Assembly: GCF_001949145.1 (NCBI RefSeq)
Contig: NW_019091363.1
Span: 2,578,902-2,638,901 of the forward strand
Direction: 5' to 3'
Length of the DNA stretch: 60,000 nt
Source of the DNA: Acanthaster planci
Lineage: Eukaryota > Echinodermata > Asteroidea > Valvatida > Acanthasteridae
Shown: one piece after another, positions 13,401 to 24,515 of the stretch
Numbering within the stretch: position 1 is the first letter of the stretch
Layout of the letters: every line of letters begins with the position of its first letter
Made by a program: the position numbers and the translations under genes
The notes under the pieces: model-generated
Database searches by the model: none
The model's input: the letters and a program-made list of their open reading frames with translations, nothing else
What the model was told of the DNA's origin: nothing

Positions 13401-16400
13401 CCGTGTATTTCAGGTCTGCTGCCTTGTAAAGAGAGCCCAGATAGTGCAGTGTTGCATGATTTTCTTTTGTTCTCGAAATTAGAGCAGTTCACTGCTGGCT
13501 TCTTTTTCAATGGGGCCAGATTGGCGTGCAGGGTATTGTGTTGCTCAACACTGCAGCACTGGAGAGCTTTCGTCCGTGGTTGTAATCCTTCGTATTGAAT
13601 GCCACAAATAGTGGTATAGTGTTCCAATAAAGGACGGATTACCTCCGCTATTGCCAACTGAAAAAATGTTCAAGTCCCAGCAGCTCGATCTTTGTTCAGA
13701 GTGCGGTCTTTTGTTACAAGACCCGGCTCCTTTGTCCGATTTCGGGCTCCCCGGCTATGCATACAAACATAAGGTACCCTATACCGGGTCCCCTGGCGCA
13801 AAGTGGTTGACTTAGCTTTAAAGCCAGCTCACGACTTCAGCAGCAAACATGACATTAGCTTCTTATGATTTTTACTTTGAGATAAACACAGCAGCCACAT
13901 TGTCTACTGGAGCAACGGCAACTCAGCAATTGGTCATCTTTCTTGGTTTCAAAATGAAGCTGGAAATAGACTCCAAACGTGAGCCACAGCATGTATCATT
14001 ACAGATTTTAACTAGTAATTGTTCCTGCACAAGAGGTGTGCTTCAGTTACACTGCTGGTACTCTGTATGCTTTTGAAATGCAGTTACCAATGATGGTGAT
14101 TATTTAACTCACTTCCATGGTTGTACATGAATTTCTTATCAACCCGATCCGGCCTCTTCAATCCTTTCTCTTCCAGTTCTTTCTCTTTCATTTCTGTCTC
14201 TATGGCTTGCTCCTCGGTGCTGCATACGAGCATCTATTGAGTAAACAATTCAAAAGCCATAACTGCACGGACAAAAGATGGCAGCATTACCATTACAAAT
14301 GGTGAATTCCGGCTCCTCTTCCTGCTGCATGGCATCGGTCTCAAGAACCAGTGCCGAGGGCTGTCATTTTGCTACTGACTCCCACCCTCCTCTGCCAAGG
14401 TTCACAAGACATGTACCTGTACAAGGGGCCAGGAAAAATGGTCTAAAGCATTGCCCTCCGAGGTTTGTGGACCCCTTGTAGCCTGGTTGGGATACCCCGT
14501 CTTGCGGATGCAAATGTACATGCATGTGAAAGTATAAATACTTATTCATGTATATTGCTTCCATACCTCAGTAACTACATGTACATGTACTTTGAAGTGG
14601 AAACTGGATTCTCCAAATTTAATTTGATTAAAACACAACATACTGTGTTTCCATGGTAACTGAACTCATCCATAATTTTACTTGAATTTTGAACATAAAT
14701 TATTTGTATTGTTTATCTTCTACAGGTGATGAAGTCAGGTGATGAAGGTAGTCACACCTGACAAATGTCTGCCGTTTTCCAGAAGGTTTTCTTGTCAATG
14801 GTCTTGTGAGATTCCATGATGCTGGGCAAGTCCATGAGCTGAAAACAAAATCAGGAAAAGCATAGGCAATTTTACTCAATGCTAGTAATTTTTTAACATA
14901 TTTAAAGACTCATTTTGAGAAGTAAAATAGAAAAATATTTAAATGCATCTATGCATTCTTTCTTGAAAATCACAATCACTAGTTTCCAACTTTCCTTCAA
15001 AGAAAAATTTATCATTCCATTTCAATCCTCTCATAACCCTCTAAAATTTACAACTCAAGAAATGGCTACAAGGTGCCACAGAAAAAAATATATTCAAAGC
15101 ACTTGTCAACCTGACGAAATTTGCAAGTTATTTTAGAATTTCCTTACATAAAATGTATTTAAAATGTTCATACTTTGGCTGAATACACTTCATCGTTAAA
15201 CTTGACTGTTCCATGGCGCATGTCACCTGTAACAAAAGAACAAAAATACAATGTCACTGGTTGAAAAAAAAGGAGTTAAATTTGAGAGTAAAACAACTTG
15301 TTAATGTAAAGCCACGACCACGGAGAGACTTAGTATGAACCAATGGTTTTCAGGTGACTTTTACAGACAGCCTCATATCCAACATGTCACGCAATTAAAT
15401 TTTTTAAATCAATAAGCCTCTCAGATCCTTCAAATTCCACCAGGAGGTATTGGAGGATTCTGTGGGTTGAAGGATGGGGGAGCCCTGCCACTGTGTTGGA
15501 CTTCACACCTGGGGCGGATCCAGGGAGCATGGTGGGTGCACGCCCCCCTCTCCCTTTTTTCACCAAAAAAGAAGAGAAAGATAGAGGGGGAAGAAAATAA
15601 AGGGAGGCACCCAGCCCTGTAAATGTGACTAAGGCGTAAAAAACAACAGTGCAGCTTCTGGTTACCCAACCTCCTTAATTTTATGGATGACCCCCAAAGT
15701 TTTACTTTATGCCCCCTCTTTTGGAAAATCCTGGATCCACCCTTGCACACCCCTTGGAAGTTAAATACACAAATACACCGCTGGTTTTCTTCACAGTGAA
15801 AGATTTTGGAGGATTAATACAAGAACATAATGCCGGAGCATAATACAGGCAAAGGTTCAATATCTCGGTTGTTATGGATAACTCACCCATCATTTCAATG
15901 GCAAGTTTGTCCTTCAGAATTTGACTGCCAGTGTTAATAATCTTCCTCATGTCACCAACTGCATGCTACGAAAGGAAAGCAACAGCAAAATAACATTCAC
16001 AAATACCTTAGACAGTTTCCCTAAATTCAACAAGGTGCAATGTGACAGTACATGTATTTGCCCACTGCAATTTGATAATGCTGGCTGCATAAAGACGTCC
16101 TGTTACCTGGATAAGAGACAATTTATCCATTCCTATTGGTCAAGAGTCTGTGTGTGCCGTGGTACCCAGAACTTGCCACACAGGTGCCAAGTCCACATAA
16201 GGAGATTCTTCTGGACTACTTGCACAAGGAATATACCATAAAATGGACGGGGGTGTTCACGCAAATGAAAGTACAATTCTTGACCCAAGCCTTGGAAATT
16301 GTTGCATTTGACTTCTTTTCACTCTCTGACTAAAACGGTATTTATGAATAGGAATAGCTTTGTGCTATTTCTGCTTGGAAGGAGACTAAATGCCGATACA

Positions 16401-18645
16401 TGTAACGAACCTTGCCTACAGCTCGGGCATTAGTCGTGTCCATTCTCCTGAGCTGGTCTTGAATGCAGATCAGCCAAGCACACATTTATTCCCTTATTAA
16501 CTTAACCTACTTTTTTGCAGTCCTCCTTTGCTGTATCAGCTCAAAATATCAGAACTCTGAATAACATTTTCAACTCTTTCCTTTGTACATAAATTGAAAG
16601 ATCACTAGAAGCAACAGACTTGAAAGGATTCACACACAGTCCAAGTGTTGCATGATAATGTGGGCACCCGAATCATTGTGGGGACACAAAAGTGTTTACA
16701 AAGCCTTACTTTCAGAGCTGCAGCTACCATACAGTGTACGTCTACTGTCAGCATCTGCTCCATCTGCAACCCGCAAAGACTTACATGTATGCCTAGTCCT
16801 AGACACACTGCAGTCAAAAGTGACCTTGGTCAAAATAAATTGGTTCCTAATACTCCCGATGATGCAGTGCCAGTCTACGGCCTACATGTATCTTATAATA
16901 CCCAGACCTGACAATAGACCCTATTCACATGGAAGCCATTTTCAATGTACCCTGAGTCTATCATAATCAATGTAATCTTATGAATTGGATGGTGCCAGAC
17001 TATCTGGGGTACCAAGGCTCAGTCTCGCTTTTCAAATGTGGTTTAAACCATTTAGGTACGATTTATCACAAACTCTAAATTATTCTAAACAAACACTGGC
17101 ATTAATTTGTAAGCTTTTATTTAGTTGCCATTATTTTTACTCTCAGGTTCTGAAAATGAAAAGTTTCAATTCAAGATGGCAGAGAGTGAACACAGTCTGG
17201 TTCCCTGTTGTGTATAAACTGTAAGTCTGGAAACCATCACAGGCAAAAAGATGTATGATGTAATGCTTGGGGTGCAGCTCACATGTGTTTGTTAGTTTTT
17301 GTTATGCCAAAGTGGCAATACATAATCGAAAGCACTTTTAGCCAAATAATGTTAAGGGGTTCAAATTATGTGGCATGTGGTGAAATCAGAGGCAATTTGC
17401 ACCTGGACATTTCCAAACATTAACAATTTCCACAAATGAGAATGGGCTAAGAACATTTTGGAAATTTTTAGAAACAAGATAACATCCATCGGTTTTGGGC
17501 ACGCAAAAGGGGCAGCTACATGTACTTGACTTAAAGATTCTATCGATTAGTCAGAGTTGTGGTCTGGGAACTAGGCTAGGGTTGGCATCTACATGTAGTT
17601 CACCTCACCTCAGGCATACGGAGTATGAAGTGATTCTCCAGCTCTGGTAGTGGGTCCTCCTTCCGTTGTGTGGCTGGGTTCACTTTGGCCGTAGATCCCG
17701 CTGGCCGGTTGCTGCTGGGCGTTGACCGGCCGCTGCCACCCCCCTTTGGTTTGGGAGTTCCTGACCTGTTCAGATATCATATACATTCCACCGAGTTAAA
17801 GTTTACCACAGCACCCTATAATCTCTCCTTGGAGTGTGTATTGATCTGAAGAGAGCTACATGTAGCGTGGCACATGAATAACTCAACATTTCAAAGAGTG
17901 TGCTCTGTCCATTCAAAATTCGTCATTTTTATTCAGTAACCTTGGGTTCCAGTGGATGAATTGTTTCCAAAGTTTGTTCTTTCTACAGTGTCCAACACAA
18001 GTCCAGTACTGTCCCACTTTTGTCAGGGCTACAATGTGTGTGTTGCATGAACATTTGGAAACGATCGACTTTTCAGCTCCAAAACAAACAACCCCTCACA
18101 CCAAACCAACCACCTTGACCTTTCGTATTTTCGACGAATCCTCTATGAACAGGAAACTGGTCGCGTGTACTTAGCGTGTCCTGCACACACAAGTGGCGAG
18201 TTCCGACCAACGGACCATTTTTTCTATGTAAAAATTGACCCTCTCGTTTCCACTGGGAGCAGATTGATCAAAGAGGAATGCTGTGCATACCTACCACCTG
18301 GCAATATGCCTGGTATCAATCCCTTCATGTTACATAATTCTGGTTGTATGATTAGTGTATGGTACAGATCTTGACACAGAATTTCGTATCCACATGTAAA
18401 GCATTTGTTTGCAAACTGCTGGGCTCAGTTTGTGAAGGGTTGTCGACATGGTCGAAGCGAATGCAAAGAAGACAGACTTTTCCGACCACTTGTCATGAAA
18501 ATACCTACCTGCTGCCATTTCCCCCTCGACTTCCGCCAGGCCTGCTGCTTGGGCGACTGCTTGCTGGTGAGTTCCGGCGTACAGTGGCTGACGGCCGACT
18601 TTTAGCCTTGCTCGGATTCTTCGTCTTACTGCTGTTGCTACTCAT
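10476..18645 (-). CDS. TAF7: TFIID subunit TAF7, 12 coding exons
   Basis: TAF7 is a TFIID subunit that binds TAF1 and restrains its activity (family knowledge). Minus-strand exons in order: 18509-18645, 17609-17765, 15887-15965, 15174-15226, 14758-14838, 14113-14233, 13039-13097, 12706-12778, 12262-12339, 11488-11691, 10999-11108 and 10482-10541. Read unspliced, the last continues into V and TGA at 10476. The total is about 405 aa (human 349). A Ser/Pro/Gly-rich N-terminal extension spans 1-84. The TAFII55 domain runs from [14 protein letters not shown] (85-98) through [57 protein letters not shown] and [15 protein letters not shown]. An acidic stretch [18 protein letters not shown] and a C-terminal coiled coil follow. 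An in-frame TGA two codons upstream fixes the start. All introns are GT-AG and in phase; only the C-terminal end is uncertain. Confidence 0.95.
13220..13810 (+). mobile_element. piggyBac-like MITE, copy B (TAF7 intron 6)
   Basis: This is an intact copy of about 590 bp of the same family as 5406-6131. It opens TTAACCACTTCACCCCGGG and closes with GGCGCAAAGTGGTTGA, so one TTAA flank has decayed to TTGA. The shared internal text includes GGTCTTTTGTTACAAG. It has no transposase frame. It lies between TAF7 exons 6 and 7. Confidence 0.8.
15508..15748. mobile_element. Short inverted-repeat element (GGATCCAGG termini) in TAF7 intron 3
   Basis: The left end GGGGCGGATCCAGG is mirrored at the right end by CCTGGATCCACCCTTG. 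The inner flanks are rich in G or C runs (CCCCCCTCTCCC near the left, GCCCCCTCTTTT near the right). About 240 bp, non-coding. It resembles a non-autonomous DNA transposon; target-site duplications are not clear. Confidence 0.6.
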
Positions 18646-20203
18646 GACTCAATCTGCATGAACGGATGCAAAATTAGATGTACCAGTACATGTGCAATAC
18701 TCGCTATTAAGCCTATACATGTAGATGCCTTGTTGATGTTAAAGAGTAGAGCCATGTGGTGCAAGTCACTGGTTTGAAGGGGTGCATATTTCCAAAAAAC
18801 TACTCCATGTACATGTATGAAAAGAATAAAATCTTAGGCCTTCACATCGTTCAAATTAACGTGTCCAATGTTAAAAATTGCGATATTGCTATCACCGACC
18901 GTGTCTAAATGTTAAAGAGGTGATTCGTACCTTAGCGTCTTACTTGTTCAGATTACACAAAGGTTATGACATGAGTATACTCGCATATAGATTCCGACTT
19001 GAAATATACATGTACAAGTAGCTTAGTGTACCCTTGCTACCTCAGTAGGCCAACAGAATTTTGGGCAAGGTTAACAGTCTCGGGTACTAACATCATTGAT
19101 GATCATGTGATTGGTTTTACATTAAGTAGGGAAATTAGGGACCTGGGGACAGCATGGTCATGGATGTTAGGCAGTTAGGGATTATGTATTTGGAGACTGT
19201 GTTCCTGTATTAGAAAGGAGAATTTGGACCTGCCGAGAAAGTGACAGTAAGCATGGTAAGTCATGTTTATTGTAAGCGTGAGTAGGATGCCAGACAGCTC
19301 GATTCCCCTGCTTCCATTTAAGAAGTGGGGGAGTGCGGCAGAGCACACAGGCACGCAATGTTGCATGCGATGTTGCGAAGCTTTTCACAAACTTGTAAAT
19401 GGTCAAGCTGATACCGGATGTTTGTGACGTTGTGCAGGATCAGTGAGTGATGCATCGTGTAAACAGCTGAAGGCTGATGTACAACTCGTTTTGTGAAGAG
19501 AGGCAGGATGGTAAGTAAATCATCTGAATTTAGCCAAAAATAGTTAAATGAAAAATGATCCAAATACCATTGGGCATACGATGATTCAAACAGATTTTGA
19601 CAGCTTTTCGGGCATGTCGGGGGAAGATTTGATTGGGGAAAGTGCATTTTCATCAAGAAACGGAGGGTCACTGCAACGCTGCATTCAAAGTCCCATACCA
19701 TAGCGTCATGAACCACATCAGGAACCACAAAGGCAAATGGAAGTAAGTCTATCACCAATAGCTTATTCACGGACCCCAACGTTGGTGATGCTATTTATAT
19801 CCTCTTTTTGGAATCACTGTGTGACCACATCACCTTCCACATTAATAATACAATTAAGGTACCGGTACTTATGGAAAGATTAAAAATATGATTTCCAGAA
19901 AACCCTACTTTAATTGACACTAATAACTTTGAATTCGCAGTAAAACTGTTTGCCACACGTTTATTCGACCCACAAAATGACATGGCGACATTCACAGAAA
20001 TCCCTATTTCAAACAAAAGCTGAGAGCCCCCCTCCCCGGGGTTGGGAGAAATTCTTGATCGCTCCCCCATAATTTCCAGATTCATATTGTATACGAGATA
20101 CAGATATTTGAAATGGTATGTTATTTCCCCAATAACGTAACCCATAAACTGTCTAAAGATGCCTGAAGAGTCAAAAGGTCACAAGTAGGGCCTATTTAAC
20201 CTA

Positions 20204-20541
20204 TTAACCCTCCTATGCTGAAGTCACTCTTTGGGTCATTTGGTGAACACCTCAAAGAAGCACAGCTGTGTTGTGTTGTGCACTGCACCAACAGTCCCTC
20301 GCAGGAATATCAGNNNNNNNNNNNNNNNNNNNNNNNNNNNNNNNNNNNNNNNNNNNNNNNNNNNNNNNNNNNNNNNNNNNNNNNNNNNNNNNNNNNNNNN
20401 NCCCCGGGGTCATTTTGTGCTGGCAACCAACTGTCTGCACACTGAACCTGTGCAAGTTTGGGTTCCATGTAGAAAATACATGCACAAGAGTGACTGTGGG
20501 CACCGGTGCATATTTGTGCTGTAAAACCAAAGGAGGGTTAA
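20204..20541. mobile_element. TTAA-flanked, piggyBac-like MITE (second family)
   Basis: It starts TTAACCCTCCT and ends AGGAGGGTTAA, so both TTAA flanks and a 7-bp terminal inverted repeat are exact. The interior has an 88-N gap (20314-20401). Only one copy is seen in this window. No coding sequence is visible. Confidence 0.7.
20314..20401. other. Assembly gap (88 N)
   Basis: A run of unknown bases inside the TTAA-flanked element at 20204-20541. Reading frames crossing it are artefacts. Confidence 0.95.
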
Positions 20542-20736
20542 ACATATCAAAATGTATACAGTTATACTTTGGTGCACATATATTTTGTCATAATGACTGT
20601 TCTTGTACTAGCTTTACACCAAGAAGGTGGGAGATGCAATTTACAATTTTCTAAGTCTGAATGCATTGATGAAAATGGGATTGGGAACCCAACTACAGCG
20701 ACGGGAGTGAATTCTTTAAACACATGCTCAAGCTCA

Positions 20737-20884
20737 GGGCATTTTCGAAATGAGTGGATTAGGCTTTAGTCATCGGCTTCGCTGATTCCAGCCATTTGAT
20801 GCAGCATTCCAAACTGCATGCGAGGCTCTGACTGGAACCAGCGAAACTCAAGACCAAGCCTAACCCATTCATTTCGAAATGCCC
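20737..20884. repeat. Long imperfect hairpin (MITE-like)
   Basis: The left arm GGGCATTTTCGAAATGAG pairs with the right arm CATTTCGAAATGCCC, and the pairing continues inward through GGATTAGGCTT / AAGCCTAACCC and TTCGCTGATTCCAG / CTGGAACCAGCG. Nearly the whole 148 bp folds on itself, as expected of a foldback MITE. Confidence 0.75.
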
Positions 20885-20908
20885 GTAGCCCCATACCGGT
20901 CACATTCT

Positions 20909-21002
20909 GCACAATGGCAGAAAGGCACTGTGGGAAGGAAAAGGGGGAAATGTTTGTTCCTTTTTCCTTCCCACAATGCCACTGTAATTTGTACCATTGT
21001 GC
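20909..21002. repeat. Second long hairpin, adjacent
   Basis: GCACAATGG at the left pairs with CCATTGTGC at the right. Inside, CACTGTGGGAAGGAAAAGG pairs with CCTTTTTCCTTCCCACAATG. It starts 24 bp after the previous hairpin, so the two may be parts of one element. Confidence 0.75.
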
Positions 21003-21241
21003 AAAATACTATCTGATTTAGCAATAAGGCCTGTGGCCTAGGCCTAAATAAAAATAATTGGAACACTGTGAAATTTTCCATGAATCTACAATCCTGGACA
21101 GCATTGTTGGGACACTTGGCAATGCATCATTACATGCAATGGCCATATGCTGTCCAGCTCCAGCTCCCTCCTCCCCATCACCCCTGGTCAACGTTGTCAT
21201 GTCCAGCTGGAGCGCGAACATCAGACCGCGCGCATAGACCA

Positions 21242-21327
21242 GACGTGGACCCTACACATTGAAACTGGGATCTGGGGCTTGTAAGACGTGGACCCAACAC
21301 ACTGAAACTGGGATCTGGGGGTTGGAG
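21242..21327. repeat. Tandem duplication, 2 x 43 bp (diverged)
   Basis: Two units start GACGTGGACCC and share CACTGAAACTGGGATCTGGGG, allowing CATTG for CACTG in the first unit. A few substitutions separate them, so the duplication is older than the 58-bp one at 3020. Confidence 0.8.
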
Positions 21328-21558
21328 GCCGCCCAACGAGACTTGTCCAGTCCTGCTGGCAGTAGGGGCCTACTCTATTCCTTGCACTGTACGGTAAATG
21401 ATTTGGCCTAACCATGGAGGTAGAATCACTACCTCCATGGCCTAACGGAGATGCTAAATTAGCAAACTTGAGCAGTTGCAAGCAAACTCATCCTAACGTA
21501 TCTTGAGGCCCCCCCCAAAAAAAAACAGCAAAGAGGCCCTTGCACAATCAATTCTTAC

Positions 21559-21730
21559 CTTGCCTTGGCTCCTTAATGAAAGGAAGGCCTAATGCAACAC
21601 CGCGACACGACAGCGAGCGGACATATGCACGCGTCACGGAGGTCGTTCATGCGCGAAGCTTGGAGCATAATACGCAGCATAATAGCGCCCTCTACGGCGG
21701 CGAGTTTTAGCCTTTTCTTCTCGGTCCAAG
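21559..21730 (-). promoter_or_regulatory. Probable TAF7 promoter and 5' non-coding exon
   Basis: On the minus strand a strong donor, AAG followed by GTAAGAAT, ends at 21559. The preceding 150 bases are CpG-rich (CACGCGTCACGG, CATGCGCGAAG, CGGCGGCGAG), unlike the AT-rich surroundings. Splicing to the acceptor next to the TAF7 ATG would give a short non-coding first exon. This is inferred from base composition and the donor only. The transcription start cannot be placed. Confidence 0.5.
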
Positions 21731-22635
21731 TGAGGATAAATGTCCAAGCACGAATTTCACAACTCGTCTCATGCATCCCTGGCCCCAGAGAGTTGCAAGC
21801 ATTATGCAAATAGGAAATATTTTTAATTAACATTCACTAACGTAACGCTCATGCGTTTTAGACAGATAAGTTTAAGAGTTTGCCCAGAATTCATTACAAA
21901 AATTATTCAAGCCTTAATAAACTTGGAATATACAGAATGTATTAAACTACTACCGTAATCTATTAGGAATTGATACAAGTTATGAGGCTAAACACTGAAA
22001 ATGCATGTCCTTTTTAATTGGAATGTGGAAGTTTAATCATGTCAGTTGCAGAAAATCTCACATATAAAGTATCCACATCCCCCCCCCAAAAAAAGCCTCC
22101 CACTCGTGTCAGGAAATGAGTGATGAGCGAAATGTGCCGAAGACACACTGGGCATATGGGGGCATACGTCAGAGATATGTTTTTCCCTGAACTCTGTGGC
22201 GGTTAGAGATTTTGGACCTTAAGCATTACTAATTTGGCTCAATCTTATATTGCCTTACTTTAGTCATCGGTTTATTGGTAAGTTGCAGAAAACAGGAAAC
22301 TTTCTTGTCTCATAAGCAATGCGTGTTTCATACAGAAGAGGGAAAAAACAGGGCTACGTCTAGTGTGATCCTCAATCGACCGTATTCACAGTCTATTACA
22401 GTATCAGTAAAATGTAGCCTAGGCTGATTTACCACCCAATATGCAAATCGCTATTAACAATCTTTTCAAACTCAACATTGAAGTTTCCTTCATGTGTAGC
22501 CTAACCGTTCTTTTCAACCCAGAATCAATATGCTAGAAAGTTGACACCCAGTCAAGTCGGCGCTTATGGGTGTTTAGTTACAGAAGTACGGAAGCGTATA
22601 AAAGCCACTTGCAATTTTTTTTAAAGTTAGTATGT

Positions 22636-22730
22636 AGCCGCGGCGAGTTAAATTGTTGAATGTGTATTTCATCGCGGCGAGTTAGACGATCTTGACCCAG
22701 TGTTACATTGAATTTCCCGCCGCGGCAAAT
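22636..22730. repeat. CGCCGCGGCGAG palindrome cluster 1
   Basis: Three copies of a motif close to the dyad CTCGCCGCGGCGAG are spaced about 35-45 bp apart: GCCGCGGCGAGTTAAATT, ATCGCGGCGAGTTAGA and CCCGCCGCGGCAAATA. The spacers are AT-rich. It is related to the cluster at 23918-24060. Confidence 0.7.
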
Positions 22731-23917
22731 ACTTCAGTAGTTTCATGAAATCTTATTTAGAGTGTTGTCGTTTTCAAATTTACAATCAAGGTGGAATGCA
22801 GTGAGTTTGGGGTTTGGGTTTCAGATTGCTTTGAACAAAGCTTGTTCTTTAACAAAGTTTGATTTTACAGCACAAAGAAATCTTATTTGGGGGGAGGAAT
22901 TTCCATATTCAGAAGTGGGGTAGACTACTTTGATTCCCTGGTAGATTGCCTGCTGAAAGGTGCCTTTTCATTTCAGTGCCTGTGCAAATAATCAAATTTG
23001 CATACGCGCCGCGAGGGGACCCTGAAAAGAACCAAAAAAGAAACAAAAACAAGAAAATTAGAAACAAAATTGAATGAAATTATTTGTTGAGAGAAAAAAA
23101 GAAAATCAACCCCTCCCGCAGTTAATGTTATTGTTATTCTGTCGACGCCCATACATACTTTTCGCGAATGTGTGTTGCCATTTCAGACCGATCCTCGATA
23201 TTGATACCATTTTAACATTAAAATTTGCTATGATTGGGAGATTTCAACAGGCAAAAATGAAGTGAAGTTGAAAGGGAAACTAACACACGCGTTTTCATCA
23301 ACTGGATTGAAATCCCCCGGCGCTTTGACCTCGAATCCACGCGTTCACTCGTCAAACACCACCTAAACAGCGCAGGCGCCTGGGAAAGGCAAATACATAA
23401 CATATATTTCTCTAAAGCATGTTGGATAGACTTTATTTTGACATTTGAACCCAGGTCGACATTTTCTGGGTGCGCATGACACGTGTGTACTAATATATTA
23501 TTCAGGGTTACTGCACTAAATAATCTAAAACGCTTTGAGCGTCCAACTCTGTGAGGTATTTCGGGCGTTGCGTTTGTAAAAGTACTGTTTTTGAACTCCA
23601 TTTTAAGTACTATAAATTAATAAATTTCGACTGATGAAATTTCAAATGTAATTTTCAAGTCCTCTTGCTTCTGCTCGGCATTTGGAAATGTAGGAAGGAA
23701 ATAGAAAAAAAAAACCAGTCTACCCCTCATCTGAATGTGGAAGTTCACACCCCAAAATGAAATTTCTTTTGTTTTCTTTCGTGTTTGAAACCAAGCTTTC
23801 TTGAAATGTAACATATCCTATTTTTCCGAGCATTCTAAAACCAAACGTCATTGCGTCACCTGAGGATGCATTTGAAAACGATGGCAGGCTAAACAGGATT
23901 TATGAGACGATTGAAAT

Positions 23918-24060
23918 ACTCGCCGCAGTGGGATATCAGTTTGACGCCGCCGTAAGATCTTATAACTCGCCACGGCGAGATAGATATTCAACGATTTAAC
24001 TTGTCGCGGCAAGATATTAAGTCGCCGCGGCGAGATGGCGAGTCGCCGCAGCGAGTTAGT
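23918..24060. repeat. CGCCGCGGCGAG palindrome cluster 2
   Basis: About six variants of the same dyad lie within 143 bp (ACTCGCCGCAGTG, ACGCCGCCGTAAG, ACTCGCCACGGCGAGAT, TGTCGCGGCAAGAT, AGTCGCCGCGGCGAGAT and AGTCGCCGCAGCGAGTT). The cluster lies 340 bp upstream of the esterase TATA box. It could be a degenerate foldback array or a multi-site cis-element. Confidence 0.7.
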
Positions 24061-24399
24061 AAAGGTGCCTTTCCATATGCACGCTTTTGGGGTGCTTTGC
24101 AAATTTTTTTCAGCCTATTCACGTTACAAATTTATTGGCATCGCCAAGGCAGAATGCACGCATTAAAAAAAATTTTGGTAGTTTTTTAGCATTTTTAACC
24201 TTTTGACATAGTGTACATTTGTACAAACGCCTGTTGTCGTGAGCAAAGTGCTTTGGTTTCAACAGGAAATATAAGTACGTTGACATTAACAGATCAAGTC
24301 CCTCTAGTCGTAAAAAGCAAGGTAACGAAAACAGCAAATGACTGCCATGGTACGGAGCACAACCACTCCACGGTTATTGCGCGGTTGGGTGAACAGGTG

Positions 24400-24430
24400 T
24401 ATAAAAGCGCCGGTGTTGTGTACTTCAGAC
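24400..24430 (+). promoter_or_regulatory. TATA box and initiator for the tandem esterase gene
   Basis: TATAAAAG (24400-24407) is followed at a suitable distance by TTCAGAC with A at 24427, about 27 bp from the start of the TATA box. This matches metazoan TATA-initiator spacing and predicts a 5'UTR of about 90 nt before the ATG at 24516. It is a sequence-based prediction. Confidence 0.55.
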
Positions 24431-24515
24431 ACTTGCTCATGAGACCACAATCTTTCCTGCAAGCTACAAGAGACAAGGTTTTCACCAATAAAAGACTTCA
24501 GGAAACATCGGTGAG

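Larger units (their letters stand above)
18646..21558 (-). other. Inferred TAF7 5'UTR intron
   Basis: This lies between the first coding exon of TAF7 and the upstream CpG-rich donor. A plausible acceptor (minus-strand TTCATGCAG) sits 8 bases before the ATG, so this stretch is probably an intron of about 2.9 kb. It holds a TTAA-flanked MITE with an N gap (20204-20541), two hairpins (20737-20884 and 20909-21002), a 2 x 43-bp duplication (21242-21327) and an 11-bp perfect palindrome around 21411-21440. A 153-codon minus-strand frame at 19318-19779 has no recognisable domain. Confidence 0.5.
21731..24399. other. Upstream intergenic region between TAF7 and the tandem esterase gene
   Basis: No gene is supported here. 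Two clusters of a GC-rich palindromic motif (22636-22730 and 23918-24060) stand out from AT-rich surroundings. A TATA-like TATAAAAG at 22598-22605 has no recognisable coding sequence downstream. Small open frames (up to 127 codons at 23218-23601, minus strand) have no family resemblance. Confidence 0.5.

Noticed and set aside
14291-14360. Minus-strand stretch reading [16 protein letters not shown] between TAF7 exons 5 and 6
   Set aside because: It looks exon-like, but its donor phase does not fit exon 6. Direct joining of exons 5 and 6 gives the conserved TADICQMLV, so no exon is needed here.
16380-16460. Minus-strand [11 protein letters not shown] frame in TAF7 intron 2
   Set aside because: It lacks matching splice phases, and the conserved protein runs straight from exon 2 (RMPE) to exon 3 (HAVGDMRK).
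19318-19779. 153-codon minus-strand frame
   Set aside because: No recognisable domain, no supporting splice sites, and it lies within the inferred TAF7 5' intron.
22636-24060. Spaced GC-rich repeats as a CRISPR-like array
   Set aside because: Units vary in sequence and spacing, and the genome is clearly animal with spliceosomal introns.
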